NCBI GenBank assembly: GCA_029891385.1
Contig: CM057232.1
Location: 63,053,824 to 63,117,823, forward strand
Length of the DNA stretch: 64,000 nt
Reading direction: 5' to 3'
From: Erythroxylum novogranatense
Lineage: Eukaryota; Streptophyta; Magnoliopsida; Malpighiales; Erythroxylaceae
This document shows, in pieces, positions 23,313 to 34,826 of the stretch. The stretch's first letter is position 1. Each line of letters starts with the position of its first letter. A model generated the notes under the pieces. The model did no database searches and was not told the DNA's origin. It was given only the letters and a program-made list of their open reading frames with translations. The position numbers and the translations under genes were made by a program.

Positions 23313-24186
23313 TTTTAAATTCAATCTTTATCTTTATTTTTCTGTTTGTTCTTGATTATTATAGTTAATTCATCATTAAAATTCCAAAAATAAAAAGAAA
23401 AAAAGAAAGAAAAAGAAGAAAAGAAAGAAAAGAAAGAAAGAAAGAAGTAAAAAAAAATCAAGATTGTGAATCTTTGTGAGTTTGAGTTGATTTGCTTGCA
23501 AGATTCATCAAGAAACGAATCTGATCATTCAAGAATTCTTTAATTTCGTTTCTTTATTATTCAAATTCATCAAGAACACATCCTTCATTCAAGAAACTCA
23601 TCAAGACTTGTTTTCTCTCATCAAGAAACACTTTCTTGTTTCAAGATTTACGTTCTTCGCTCCAAACGTGTGTCTTTGATATAATTGCTTATCTTTATGT
23701 TCTTGAGTAATTGGGGCATATTGGAATGTTTTTGTTAATTTGGGTTTAGGGTTGAGTTTAATTCCTAGTTTCGTCTTTTCTTCAACTCTTTGGTTGTTTT
23801 TTTTTGTTTGCTGTCCTTTTTGTTTCCATTACACTTGAATTGAGTAATCTTGTTTCATATTGCTCAATTGGTACCAAAAATCGTTCACATACGTTTTCTC
23901 CATCTAGTATGTGTTTATTTTCGTCTTCCTTGTTTTCTTTACATTAAATTGCATCTAGGTTTGTTTTTTCTTCCTTTATTTAGGTATTCGTTGCTTTCCT
24001 TTTGAATTACGTTGTTGTAAAACTGTGCTAGAATCTAAAGTGGTAAAAAGCAAGAGTGTGTAAGCTCATTTGAGGGTAAAAGCCATCTTCTTGAGTGAAA
24101 CACGAGAGTATCCAATCTGATTTAGAGAGAAACACGTGAGGGAGTGTGTGAGGAGCTATTCTAACGTGTTTTGCAGGTTTTACATC
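23313..24186 (+). other. Leader of element Q with purine microsatellite
   Basis: Non-coding leader. A run of AAAG/AAGA units occupies about 23391-23452. Below it are repeated ATCAAGAA/TTCAAGAA words (about 23500-23650), low-complexity. The homologous leader of P is 31496-32442. Confidence 0.8.
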
Positions 24187-25498
24187 ATGGCCAATTCAAA
24201 GGATAGTAAAGGTAGTGACAAGGATGAAAAGAATAGTGAGGCTGATCAACACACATTCTTTACTTTGGAGGCTATGCAACATTAATTCTAAAGGATTGAG
24301 AACATGTTTAGGGATGTCAGTGATAAATTTGATAGACAAGATCAAGTCATTAGGAATTTACAACGAGAGGCTTCATCTAATGGTGCAACATGGAGGCAAA
24401 ATGCTAGGGAGCCAACTCCTGTGCACTTTGAGTATGAAGATGAATATGATGATGGGGAAGATGAAGAAGATTGGCATAGGGCCAGATTTGGTGGAAGAGG
24501 GGGACGGAATGATAGAGGAAGAGGAAGAGGTTATAGAGGCCGAGACAATGCAAGGGAGAAAGACGAATTCGGCGTATGGATAGAAATTTAGGCGTATCAA
24601 GATGAAAATACCATCTTTCCAAGGTAAGAATGATCCAGAAGCTTACTTAGAATGGAAAAGAAAGGTGGAGATGATTTTTGAATGCCATGACTATTCTGAG
24701 GAGAAGAAGGTGAAGCTTGCTGCCGTGGAATTTCATGATTATGCACTTATTTGGTGGGATCAACTTGTTTTGAACAAAAGAAGGAATGGAGAGGATCCTA
24801 TTGATACTTGGGCTGAAATGAAGAGGGTCATGAAGAAGAGGTTTGTGCCTAGTTACTTCTGTAGGGAGCTCCATCAAAGGCTCCAAACCTGGAGACAAGG
24901 CACCAAAAGTGTAAAAGAGTACCATAAGGAGATGGAGATAGCCATGATTAGGGCTAATGTAGAAGAAGAAAGAGAAGCCACCATGGCACGTTTCTTGGCT
25001 GGTTTGAACAAAGACATTGCAAATGTTATTGAATTGCACCATTATGTGGAGTTAGAGGAGATGGTGAATATGGCCATGAAGGTGGAGAGGCAACTCAAGT
25101 ACAAAAGCTCCAACAAGGCTTCTTACCCAAGCTCTACTACAAATTGGAACTCGAAATGCTCCAAGAAAAATGAGAAGGACAAAGACAAGCTAAAGGAAGA
25201 GAAGAACAAGGCAGATCCAAAAGGTACTTTTAAAACTCCAAGTTCTTCTAGTTCCAATTCTGAAAAGCATAGGACTATTAAATGCTTTAAATGTCTTGGT
25301 GTTGGTCATATTGCTTCTCAATGCCCAAACAAGAAAACAATATTTGTGAGAGGAGGAGAAGTTGTGTCTGAAGATGAAGAAGATGATTTGGCTTCCATGC
25401 CTGAGTTGGAAGATTGTTCTGAAGTGGAAGTTGATGATGCACCTAGGGGTGAATTACTTGTTACTAGGCGAGTTTTGAATGCTCAAGTGAAGAATTGA
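24187..25498 (+). pseudogene. gag: Element Q gag
   Basis: Starts at ATG 24187 (MANSKDSKGSDKDEK), the same start as in P. A CAA-to-TAA stop follows at about 24283, a frame change at about 24575-24600 and another at about 25490. It contains the acidic/Arg-Gly-rich segment (GGRGGRNDRGRGRGYRG), the gag core (KIPSFQGKNDPEAYLEW, DYALIWWDQL) and the zinc knuckle CFKCLGVGHIASQC at about 25290-25330. It would be a capsid/nucleocapsid protein if intact. Confidence 0.92.
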
Positions 25499-25532
25499 GC
25501 AAAGGGAAAATATTTTTCATTCCAGATGCCTA

Positions 25533-27287
25533 GTGAATGAGAAGATTTGTAGCCTGATCATTGATGGGGGAAGCTGCACTAATGTGGCTAGTATATTGAT
25601 GGTAGAAAAACTAGGGTTGGAGTGCTTGAAACACCCTAGGCCGTATAGACTACAATGGCTGAATGACATGGGGGAAATCAAGGTAAATAAACAAGTCCTT
25701 GTATCTTTCTCCATTGGAAAATATTATGATCAAGTACTTTGTGATGTTGTACCTATGCATGCTTGTCATTTATTGCTCGGTCGACCTTGGCAATATGATA
25801 GAAGAGTGTTACATGATGGTTTTAAGAATAGGTATTCATTTACTATGGGAGATCAGAAATTTGTTCTTGCTCCATTAGCACCAAAAGAGGTATATGAGGA
25901 CCAAATGCAATTAAAAAGGAGTATGGAGGGAATGCAACAAAGACAGGACAAAAAACTTCAAGAAAAGCATGACAATACAAAAATTGAGGGGAAGGTTGAG
26001 AACCTTGCAAAAGGGGAGCAGAAATCTAAATCAAAAGAAAAGAGAGAAAGTGAGGCCGAGAGTGAGAGAAGAAAAGTGGGGAAAGAGGCCTCAAAAGAAA
26101 TTCAATTAAAAGGCCCAAATGAGAGAGAGGGTAGAAAGAAACAAAACTTCTATGCAAAAATGAGAGATGTAAGGGTTGCTTGTGTGGAAAGGAGATGTTT
26201 GTTTGTACTTTTGTACAAACAAGTTTATTTTAATGAATCTGACCTTGACCCTTGTTTGCCTATTAGTGTTGTTTCTCTTTTGCAGGAGTATAGAGTTGTT
26301 TTCCCTGAATTCGTGATTCACACAGATCATGAGAGTTTGAAGCAACTTAATGGCCAAGGTAAGTTAAATAAAAGACATGCTAAGTGCCTGGAGTTCATAG
26401 ATACATTTCCATATGTTGTGAAATACAAGCAAGGTAAAGAAAATGTGATCGCTGATGCATTGTCTAGGTGGTATGGTCTAATCTCTTCTCTTAGTTCTAA
26501 GTTGATTGGGTTTGAGTATATAAAAGATTTGTACAAATCAGATTCTAACTTGTTATCTAGAACCGTTGTTTTAGATAGGGATTCTAAGTTTTTAAGTCAC
26601 TTTTGGCGTGTTCTATGGAATAAATTGGGAACAAAACTTTTGTTTTCTACAACTTCTCATCCCCAAACTGATGGGCAAACTGAAGTGGTTAATAGAACCT
26701 TAGGATCTTTATTGCGTGCTGTTATGGGTAAAAATTTGAAAGCTTGGGAAGATTGTTTGCCTTTGATTGAGTTTTCATATAATAGAAACATTCATTCTTC
26801 TACAGGTTATTCTCCATTTGAGATTGTGTATGGTTTTAACCCATTAACTCCATTGGATTTGTTGCCTTTACCCTTGAATGAGATTGTTAATGTAGATGGG
26901 CAGCAAAGGGCCGAATTGGTTAAAACAATACATGAGAAAGCTAGGCAGCACATTGAGGAAAAGAACAAGAAGTATGCTCAAAGAGCCAATCAAGGGCGTA
27001 GGGAGATGAAGTTTGAACCTGGAGATTGGGTTTGGATGCACTTCAGGAAGGAGAGATTTCCTAAACAAAGGAAGTCCAAGCTTGATCCTAGAGGGGATGG
27101 TCCTTTTCAAGTGCTTGAACGCATCAATGACAATGCCTATAGGGTGGATTTGCCAGGAGAGTATAGTGTTAGTGCTACTTTTAATGTTTCTGATTTATCT
27201 CCCTTTGATAATGTAGGTCTTGATTCGAGGACGAATTCTTTTGAGGAGGGAGGGAATGATACAACTCACAAGGCAATGGAGACTTGA
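25533..27287 (+). pseudogene. pol: Element Q protease joined in frame to RNase H end and integrase C-terminus
   Basis: One open frame of 584 codons despite two large deletions compared with P. Order: protease with active site [13 protein letters not shown]; charged linker rich in Lys/Glu; YRVVFPEF, where P continues into RT, joined directly to [12 protein letters not shown] of RNase [13 protein letters not shown]; then KSDSN joined to [11 protein letters not shown] of the integrase core (only its late part and DRDS, then [12 protein letters not shown]); then the C-terminal domain ([13 protein letters not shown]). RT, the integrase zinc finger and the first catalytic Asp region are gone. A one-base loss near 27265 shifts the tail and ends it at 27287, just inside the LTR. 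A functional product is doubtful; the open frame is notable. Confidence 0.9.
27241..27256 (+). promoter_or_regulatory. Polypurine tract of element Q
   Basis: TTGAGGAGGGAGGGAA directly before the 3' LTR at 27257, same as in P. Confidence 0.87.
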
Positions 27288-28158
27288 GGATGCCAATGGG
27301 TCCAATTACAAGGTCACGCTCCAACAAGCTTAAAGCACAATTTCAGATTTATGTACAAGCTTTTGTTTCACAAGAACTTCAAGAAGTTTTGTTGATCAAG
27401 CTTGGGGAAAAGCTTAGGAAGACACCTAAGTGTGTGTGCACATTGGAGGCATCAAATCAAGAGGGCTAACACTTAGCCAATTTTTACAAGCACAAGTCTA
27501 ATCAATGGGCTTGAGCTTATTTTATCTTATAAAGGGCATGTGGACTTCTTTTAGGCTTTTTCATGGGCTGGTTTGCATTAAGTGTGCATGTGCTTTATTA
27601 AAAAAGTCATGTGCATGTTTTATTTTAAGGAACCAAGCTTGTGGGCCTAGTTTAAAGCCCAATTCACCCTCTTAAGTTAGTCTTCTATTTTGTGGTTTCT
27701 TATCCTATTTGAACAAGGACTAGTCAATTTTAATTAGTTTTGAAGCCCAAATCCATGTGGGATTTATTCTTGGGCAGATTTGTTTCAAGAAGGCCTTTTT
27801 GATATTTTGGGCTTTCTTTAAGGTTTTTAGGTTATCTTTGTTAGGGTTTACATTGCAAAGGGTATTTAAACCCTTGCTTTAGCCATGAACACGAGTTTAG
27901 AGAGATCAATAAAATTAGAAAGCATTCTTCAAGAGAGAATTGAGATTCTTTCTTGTTTTACCTTAAGGATTGATTCAACTTATCAAGTAAGTTCTAACTT
28001 GTGGCGTTAATTCAATTCCTACAATCTTATACTCTTTGTTACCAATTCCTTGCTGTTTTGGGGGTGAAGGGTCTTGTTAGATTGATTGAATTTAGGTTTG
28101 GGAACAATCATTGAAACGGAGGTGATCTAGACATTGATTCTAGGTTGTTGCCGTATCA
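27257..28158 (+). repeat. Element Q 3' LTR
   Basis: 902 bp, TGATAC..GTATCA, followed by the TSD GCATG. The ancestral pol tail is readable in a shifted frame (27284-27469, RMPMGPITRSRSNKLKAQ). Confidence 0.95.
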
Positions 28159-28163
28159 GCATG

Positions 28164-28472
28164 TCTTTTATTTAACTTACCTTGGCCCTTAAGATGCTTC
28201 AAACTCTCATGATCAGTGTGAATCACGAATTCCTTTGGCCATAGATAATGTTGCCAAGTTTGTAGAGCTCTTACCAATGCATATAGCTCCTTGTCATAAG
28301 TGGAATACTTCATTTGAGCACCATTCAACTTCTCACTAAAATAGGCAATGGGACCCCTTCCCTGCAATAAAACAGCACCAATACCTATCCCAGAGGCATC
28401 ACATTCAATCTCAAAAGTAGAAGAAAAATCAGGTAAACTCAAAATAGGTGCAGAACAAAGTTTTTCTTTCAA
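28164..28472 (-). pseudogene. pol: Element P RNase H, N-terminal part, cut by Q
   Basis: Gypsy RT-connection/RNase H text: [34 protein letters not shown] (first catalytic Asp), [20 protein letters not shown] (catalytic Glu area) and [13 protein letters not shown] (Asp). It ends at GKLNKRHA where Q enters; the continuation is at 22380 on the far side. It would degrade the RNA strand during reverse transcription. A frameshift separates it from the RT piece at about 28475-28505. Confidence 0.92.
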
Positions 28473-28504
28473 AGTGTTAAAAGCAATTTCTGCGCCTCTC
28501 CCAC

Positions 28505-29512
28505 TTAAATCCTAGCTCCTTTTAACAATCTCACCAATGGAGCTGCAATGGAACTAAAATCTTTCACAAACCTCCTATAGAAACTAGCAAGTCCATGAAA
28601 AGATCTCACCTGAGTAACACTTGTAGGTCTCGGCCACTCCCTAATTGCCTTGACCTTTTCTTGGTCCACCTCAATTCCATTAGAAGAAACAACATAACCA
28701 AGAAATATGACACGATCCATGCAAAATGTACACTTCTTTAACTTAGCATACAACTTTTCTACCCTAAGTGCATCTAACACAAGCCTAAGATGCTCAATAT
28801 GCTCATTAATGCTTTTACTATAGATCAATATGTCATCAAAATATACCACAACAAACTTACCAATAAATGACCTCAAAACATGATTCATCAAACACATAAA
28901 TGTACTAGGAGCATTAGTTAAGCCAAAAGGCATCACAAGCCACTCATATAAACCATGTTTTGTTTTAAAAGCGCCCATTCATCACCAATTTTCATTCTAA
29001 TCTGATGGTAACCACTCATAAGATCAATTTTGGTAAACACACATGCACCATGCAATTCATCAATCATATCATCCAATCTAGGTATAGGATGGCGATACTT
29101 TACCGTTATCTTGTTAATGCTCTACAATCCACACACATGCGCCAACTCCATCCTTCTTTGGAACCAATATCACTGGCACGGCACAAGGACTAAGACTCAC
29201 CCTGATGTGTCCCTTTTGTAGCAATTTTTCCACTTGCTTTTGGAGCTCCTTAGTTTCTTCAGGATTAGCCCTATAAGCTGGTCTATTTGAAATCTGTGCC
29301 CCAGGCATGAAGTCAATCTGATGTTCTATTCCTCTAATAGGCAGCAATTCCTTAGGCAACTCCTCAGGGAAAACATCTCCATACTCCTGCAAAAGAGAAA
29401 CAACACTACTAGGCAAACAAGGGTCAAGGTCATATTCATTAAAATAAGCTTGCTTGTACAAAAGTACAAACAAACATCTCCTTTCCACACAAGCAACCCT
29501 TACATCTCTCAT
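28505..29512 (-). pseudogene. pol: Element P reverse transcriptase
   Basis: Two open pieces. 29512-29114 carries the linker and RT start ([49 protein letters not shown]). Indels near 29140-29110 and 28985 break the frame through the part between. 28978-28505 carries [20 protein letters not shown], the catalytic motif [11 protein letters not shown] and the thumb/connection ([28 protein letters not shown]). The upstream gag-protease frame ends in a stop at 29579. It synthesised cDNA in the particle; now inactive. Confidence 0.93.
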
Positions 29513-29578
29513 TTTTGCATAGAAGTTTTCTTTCTTTCTACCCTCTCTCTCATTTGGGCCTTTTAATTGAATTTCTTT

Positions 29579-31495
29579 TTAGGCCTCTTTCCCCACTTTT
29601 ATTCTCTCACTCTCAGCCTCACTTTCTGTCTTTTCTTTTGATTTAGATTTCTGCTCCCCTTTTGCAAGGTTCTCAACCTTCCCCTCAATTTTTGTATTGT
29701 CATGCTTTTCTTGAAGTTTTTTGTCCTGTCTTTGTTGCATTCCCTCCATACTCCTTTTTAATTGCATTTGGTCCTCATATACCTCTTTTGGTGCCAATGG
29801 AGCAAGAACAAATTTCTGATCTCCCATAGTAAATGAATACCTATTCTTAAAACCATCATGTAACACTCTTCTATCATATTGCCAAGGTCGACCGAGCAAT
29901 AAATGACAAGCATGCATAGGTACAACATCACAAAGTACTTGATCAAAATACTTTCCAATGGAGAAAGATACAAGGACTTGTTTATTTACCTTGATTTCTC
30001 CCATGTCATTCAGCCATTGTAGTCTATACGGCCTAGGGTGTTTCAAGCACTCCAACCGGAGTTTTTCTACCATCAATGTACTAGTCACATTAGTGCAGCT
30101 TCCCCCATCAATGATCAGGCTACAAATCTTCTCATTCACTAGGCATCTGGAATGAAAAATATTTTCCCTTTGCTCAATTCCATCTTCCTTCACTTGAGCA
30201 TTCAAAACTCGCCTAGTAACAAGTAATTCACCCCTAGGTGCATCCTCAACTTCCACATCAGAACAATCTTCCAACTCAGGCATGGAAGTCAAATTATCTT
30301 CTTCCTCCTCAGACACAACTTCTCCTCCTCTCACAAACATTGTTTTCTTGTTTGGGCATTGAGAAGCAATATGACCAACACCAAGACATTTAAAGCATTT
30401 AATAGTCCTATGCTTTTCAGAATTGGAACTAGAAGAACTTGGAGTTTTAAAAGTACCTTTTGGATCTGCCTTGTTCTTCTCTTCCTTTAGCTTGTCTTTG
30501 TCCTTCTCATTTTTCTTGGACCATTTCGAGTTCCAATTTGTAGTAGAGCTTGGGTAAGAAGCCTTGTCGGAGCTTTTGTACTTGAGTTGCCTCTCCACCT
30601 TCATGGCCATATTCACCATCTCCTCTAACTCCACATAATGGTGCAATTCAATAACATTTGCAATATCTTTGTTCAAACCAGCCAAGAAACGTGCCATGGT
30701 GGCTTCTCTTTCTTCTTCTACATTAGCCCTAATCATGGCTATCTCCATCTCCTTATGGTACTCTTCTACACTTTTGGTACCTTGTCTCAAGGTTTGGAGC
30801 CTTTGATGGAGCTCCCTATAGAAGTAACTAGGCACAAACCTCTTCTTCATGACCCTCTTCATTTTCGCCCAAGTATCAATAGGATCCTCTCCATTCCTTC
30901 TTTTGTTCAAAACAAGTTGATCCCACCAAATAAGTGCATAATCATGAAATTCCACGGCAGCAAGCTTCACCTTCTTCTCCTCAGAATAGTTATGGCATTC
31001 AAAAATCATCTCCACCTTTCTTTCCCATTCTAAGTAAGCTTCTGGATCATTCTTACCTTGGAAAGATGGTATTTTCATCTTGATACTACCCAAATTTCTA
31101 TCCACACGCTCGACCCTATCTTCTCCCCTTGCATTGTCTCGGCCTCTATAACCTCTTCCTCTTCCTCTATCATTTCGTCCCCCTCTTCCACCAAATCTGG
31201 CCCTATGCCAATCTTCTTCATCTTCCCCATCATCATATTCATCTTCATACTCAAAGCGCATAGGAGTTGGCTCCCTAGCATTTTGCCTCCATGTTGCACC
31301 ATTAGATGAAGCCTCTCGTTGTAAATTCCTAATGACTTGATCTTGTCTATCAAATTTATCACTGACATCCCTGAACATGTTCTCAATCCTTTGGAATTGA
31401 TGTTGCATAGCCTCCAAAGTAAAGAATGTGTGTTGATCAGCCTCACTATTCTTTTCATCCTTGTCACTACCTTTACTATCCTTTGAATTGGCCAT
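29579..31495 (-). pseudogene. gag: Element P gag-protease
   Basis: Open for 638 codons from the likely start MANSKD (31495; the same Met starts Q gag and is 5' of a conserved leader). It has the coiled segment after the N-terminus (MQHQFQRIENMFRDVSDKF), an Arg-Gly-rich stretch, the gag core (KIPSFQGKNDPEAYLEWERK), the zinc knuckle CFKCLGVGHIASQC, the protease site [13 protein letters not shown] and a long Lys/Glu linker. It ends at a TCA-to-TAA stop (Q has TCA at the matching codon). This is the longest intact reading frame of the P/Q family here. Gag and protease in one frame, continuing into pol, is normal for chromoviruses. Confidence 0.93.
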
Positions 31496-32442
31496 GATGT
31501 AAAACCTGCAAAAACACATTAGAATAGCTCCTCACACACTCCCTCACGTGTTTCTCTCTAAATCAGATTGGATACCCTCGTGTTTCACTCAAGAAGATGA
31601 CTTTTACCCTCAAATGAGCTTACACACTCTTGCTTTTTACCACTTTAGATTCTAGCACAGTTTTACTTGTCCGGATCAATCACTACCAACCAAATAAACA
31701 CAACAGCAACGTAATTCAAAAGGAAAGCAACAAATACCTAAATAAAGGAAGAAAAACACAAAGCTAGATGCAATTTAATGTAAAGAAAACAAGGAAGACG
31801 AAAATAAACACATACTAGATGGAGAAAACGTATGTGAACGATTTTTGGTACCAATTGAGCAATATGAAACAAGATCACTCAATTCAAGTGTAATGGATAC
31901 AAAAAGGATGGCAAACAAAAAAAACAACCAAAGAGTTGAAGAAAAGACGAAACTAGGAATTAAACTCAACCCTAAACCCAAATTAACAAAAACATTCCAA
32001 TCTGCCCCAATTACTCAAGAACATAAAGATAAGCAATTATATCAAAGACACACGTTTTGAGCGAAGAACGTAAATCTTGAAACAAGAAAGTGTTTCTTGA
32101 TGCAAGAAAACAAGTCTTGATGAGTTTCTTGAATGAAGGATGTGTTCTTGATGAATTTGAATAATAAAGAAACGAAATTAAAGAATTCTTGAATGATCAG
32201 ATTCGTTTCTTGATGAATCTTGCAAGCAAATCAACTCAAACTCACAAAGATTCACAATCTTGATTTTTTTTACTTCTTTCTTTCTTTCTTTTCTTTCTTT
32301 TCTTCTTTTTCTTTCTTTCTTTCTTTCTTTTCTTGATTTTCTTTTTTTCGAATTTTAATGATGAACTAACTATAATAATCAAGAACAAACAAAAAATTAA
32401 AGATAAAGATTGAATTTAAAACCTAGGCTCTGATACCAAAGA
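31496..32442 (-). other. Leader of element P with primer-binding site
   Basis: Primer site at plus 32422-32438 (sense TGGTATCAGAGCCTAGG), four bases from the LTR edge. Further down are a TTTC/AAAG microsatellite at about 32266-32345 and the same ATCAAGAA-type low-complexity words as in Q. No coding frame. Confidence 0.87.
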
Positions 32443-33346
32443 TGATACGGCAACAACCTAGAATCAATGTCTAGATCACCTCCGTTTCAATGATTGTTCC
32501 CAAACCTAAATTCAATCAATCTAACAAGACCCTTCACCCCCAAAACAGCAAGGAATTGGTAACAAAGAGTATAAGATTGTAGGAATTAAATTAACACCAC
32601 AAGTTAGAACTTACTTGATAAGTTGAATCAATCCTTAAGGTAAAACAAGCAAGAATCTCAATTCTCTCTTGAAGAATGCTTTCTAATTTTATTGATCTCT
32701 CCAAACTCGTGTTCATGGCTAAAGCAAAGGTTTAAATACCCTTTGCAATGTAAACCCTGACAAAGATAACCTAAAAACCCTAAAGAAAGCCCAAAATATC
32801 AAAAGGCCTTCTTGAAACAAATCTGCCCAAGAATAAATCCCACATGGATTTGGGCTTCAAAACTAATTAAAATTGACTAGTCCTTGTCCAAATAGGATAA
32901 GAAAACCACAAAATAGAAGACCAACTTAAGAGGGGCGAATTGGGCTTTTAAACTAGGCCCACAAGCTTGGTTCCTTAAAATAAAACATGCACATGACTTT
33001 TTAATGAAGCACATGCACACTTAATGCAAATCAGCCCATGAAAAAGCCTAAAAGAAGTCCACATGCCCCTTATAAGATAAAATAAGCCCAAGCCCATTGA
33101 TTAGACTTGTGCTTGTGAAAATTGGCTAAGTGTTAGCCCTCTTGGTTTGAAGCCTCCAATGTGCACACACACTTAGGTGTCTTCCTAAGCTCTTCTCCAA
33201 GCTTGATCAACAAAACTTCTTGAAGTTCTTGTGAAACAAAAGCTTGTACATAAATCTGAAATTGTGCTTTGAGCTTGTTGGAGCGCGACCTTGTAATTGA
33301 ACCCATTGGCATCCTCAAGTCTCCATTGCCATGGTGAGTTGTATCA
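32443..33346 (-). repeat. Element P 5' LTR
   Basis: 904 bp, plus-strand TGATACGGCAAC..GTTGTATCA. The pol-tail stretch is fully open here (minus 33396-33133: MPMGSITRSRSNKLKAQFQ through LEASNQEG and stop), unlike the 3' LTR copy. Confidence 0.95.
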
Positions 33347-34821
33347 ATATCATTTACACTAAAATATTCCCAAGAAAACCCCAAAACCAGTGTCACTATT
33401 CTCTAGATCAAAATTCACCCATTAAGCTCAGTTTCTAAAACTCCCAATAGCATTAAATTTATTTACAAAGTCTCAAAATTATACTCCAATTTTCATGAAA
33501 CAATCCTTAGATTGCAAACAACTTTCTTTCAATATTTAGGATCTCACTCATTTTTTTCAAACTTTTTTTCTTTACCTGAATTGTAGACCTCTTTCTCTAG
33601 TTCATAACGAATCAAACATCACTTCATTTGGAGGTCTACATCAATAGTTATGCCCCAAAAACTAAAATAAACCAATTAAGGAAAATGGCTCTCGCCGCGG
33701 CCTCAAAACCCTCGTCGCGGCGTCCTGAAGTCGCTCGCCGCAGCGAACAATTTTTTTGGGGCTCGCCTTGACGCAATGGAAAGGGCTCATCGCGGCATAG
33801 ATTTACACGCTCGCCACAACGTCCATCCATGCTCGTAGCGGCGAGTAATTGTTTGCTCATCGCGACGAGGGCCTCAGCACACGTCGCGACGTGCGGGGCT
33901 CCGATCATCTTCTCCGACGAATTTTTCACCTTTCTCTCACTAAAACTAGTAATAACTCCTCTAAACTACCTCAATCTTTAGCATTTAAACTCATTAATGC
34001 ATTTGAACAACAATAAAATAACATTAAAGCCATTTTACTTACCAATGAAGCCTCAAATCTTCAAATCTTCCACAACCCTATCTCCTTTCTCTAACACCCA
34101 CAGTAAACACACAATACCTCACCAATCTTCATCTTCTTTAAGGATCAAGCTAGGCTTTGCACAAGGAGAGGGAGCAATAAGAAAACAATGAAAGATCACA
34201 CACCAAGAGGAGGGAACGAAAATCACCAAAGGAGGAAGGAAAGAAACGAAAATCAAAGAAGGAGGAAGCTTGCCCTAGGTGAAGGAGAAGTGTTTTTTTT
34301 TTCAACCAAATTCAAACCTAAGGCATTTTAAAGGGGTTTCTCTCTTTCCTCAAACACTCATCAAGTTTCTCTTCATAATTATTTCCGGTCTAAGTTGTCT
34401 CTAAATTCTAATGGCTCGATATATTTATTCCTAAAATCATGAATCTAACTTTTCATCCCCATTGCAATTTTTCAGTACTGTTAATCAGTCAGTCCGTCAC
34501 TTATAAAGTTTTCCCAGTTCGGATTTTTTCTCCCAATTTGCCAGAAAATTTATAAGGATCACTAACCAACTGAAAATAATTCCTAAGACATTCCAATTCA
34601 ATTACATACGCAGTTATCTCATAATTTTCACAAATCACATCATAGTCATAATTAAATGTCAGGAATGACATGAATGCATGGACATATAAGTGCATGTGTC
34701 AAATGACTCAGTCCTCTACAATTAGAGGCCAAATGATGTTCATACCAGAAATATGCAATGCAAATTACTAGCCTATCCCAATTGACCAATTTACCCTTCC
34801 CATCGGTGATAGGATGTTACA
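33347..34821 (-). repeat. Element B 5' LTR, outer segment
   Basis: Resumes with the second ATATC and continues ATTTACACTAAAATATTCCC, matching 13646 onward. Ends GGATGTTACA at 34821. Confidence 0.93.
33685..33905. repeat. CG-rich island in B 5' LTR
   Basis: Same island as 13975-14165 but with a different number and order of words: it lacks one CGCTCGCCGCGACG block and gains GAGTAATTGTTTGCTCATCGCG and ACGTCGCGACGTG near its end. The island has been rearranged between two LTRs of the same element. Confidence 0.8.
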
Positions 34822-34826
34822 AGAAG

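Larger units (their letters stand above)
22386..28158 (+). mobile_element. Element Q: internally deleted sister of P, inserted in P RNase H
   Basis: TSD GCATG at 22381-22385 and 28159-28163. 5.77 kb, LTRs of 906 and 902 bp, same family as P (LTRs, leader, gag and pol all alike). RT and most of the integrase core are missing, so the element is not autonomous. Insertion of a family member in the opposite orientation within P shows the family was still moving after P inserted. Confidence 0.95.
20104..33346 (-). mobile_element. Element P: Ty3/gypsy (chromovirus-like) element inserted in B LTR, split by Q
   Basis: TSD ATATC at 20099-20103 and 33347-33351. LTRs of about 905 bp end TGATAC..GTATCA. 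The order in sense (minus) is 5' LTR 32443-33346, primer site, gag-protease, RT, RNase H, integrase, purine tract, 3' LTR. Without Q it is about 7.5 kb. The pol tail runs into the 3' LTR, a trait known for the CRM group of chromoviruses; clade placement is inference. Several stops and shifts make it inactive. Confidence 0.95.
12397..34821 (-). mobile_element. Element B: non-coding gypsy-like LTR element (LARD-like), split by P
   Basis: TSD AGAAG at 12392-12396 and 34822-34826. Plus-strand ends TGTAGCATCC and GGATGTTACA, so in sense orientation (minus) the LTR starts TGTAACATCC. The primer site (18821-18838) and purine tract (15081-15094) fix the orientation. Without P it is about 9.2 kb: two LTRs of about 2.7 kb and a 3.76-kb internal region in which I see no gag or pol motif. 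This fits a large non-autonomous derivative mobilised by a related gypsy element (inference). Confidence 0.92.

Noticed and set aside
30638..31309. Long open frames on the plus strand at 30638-31309 and on the minus strand at 24373-25042.
   Set aside because: They are mirror frames of P and Q gag, where codon bias keeps the antisense open.
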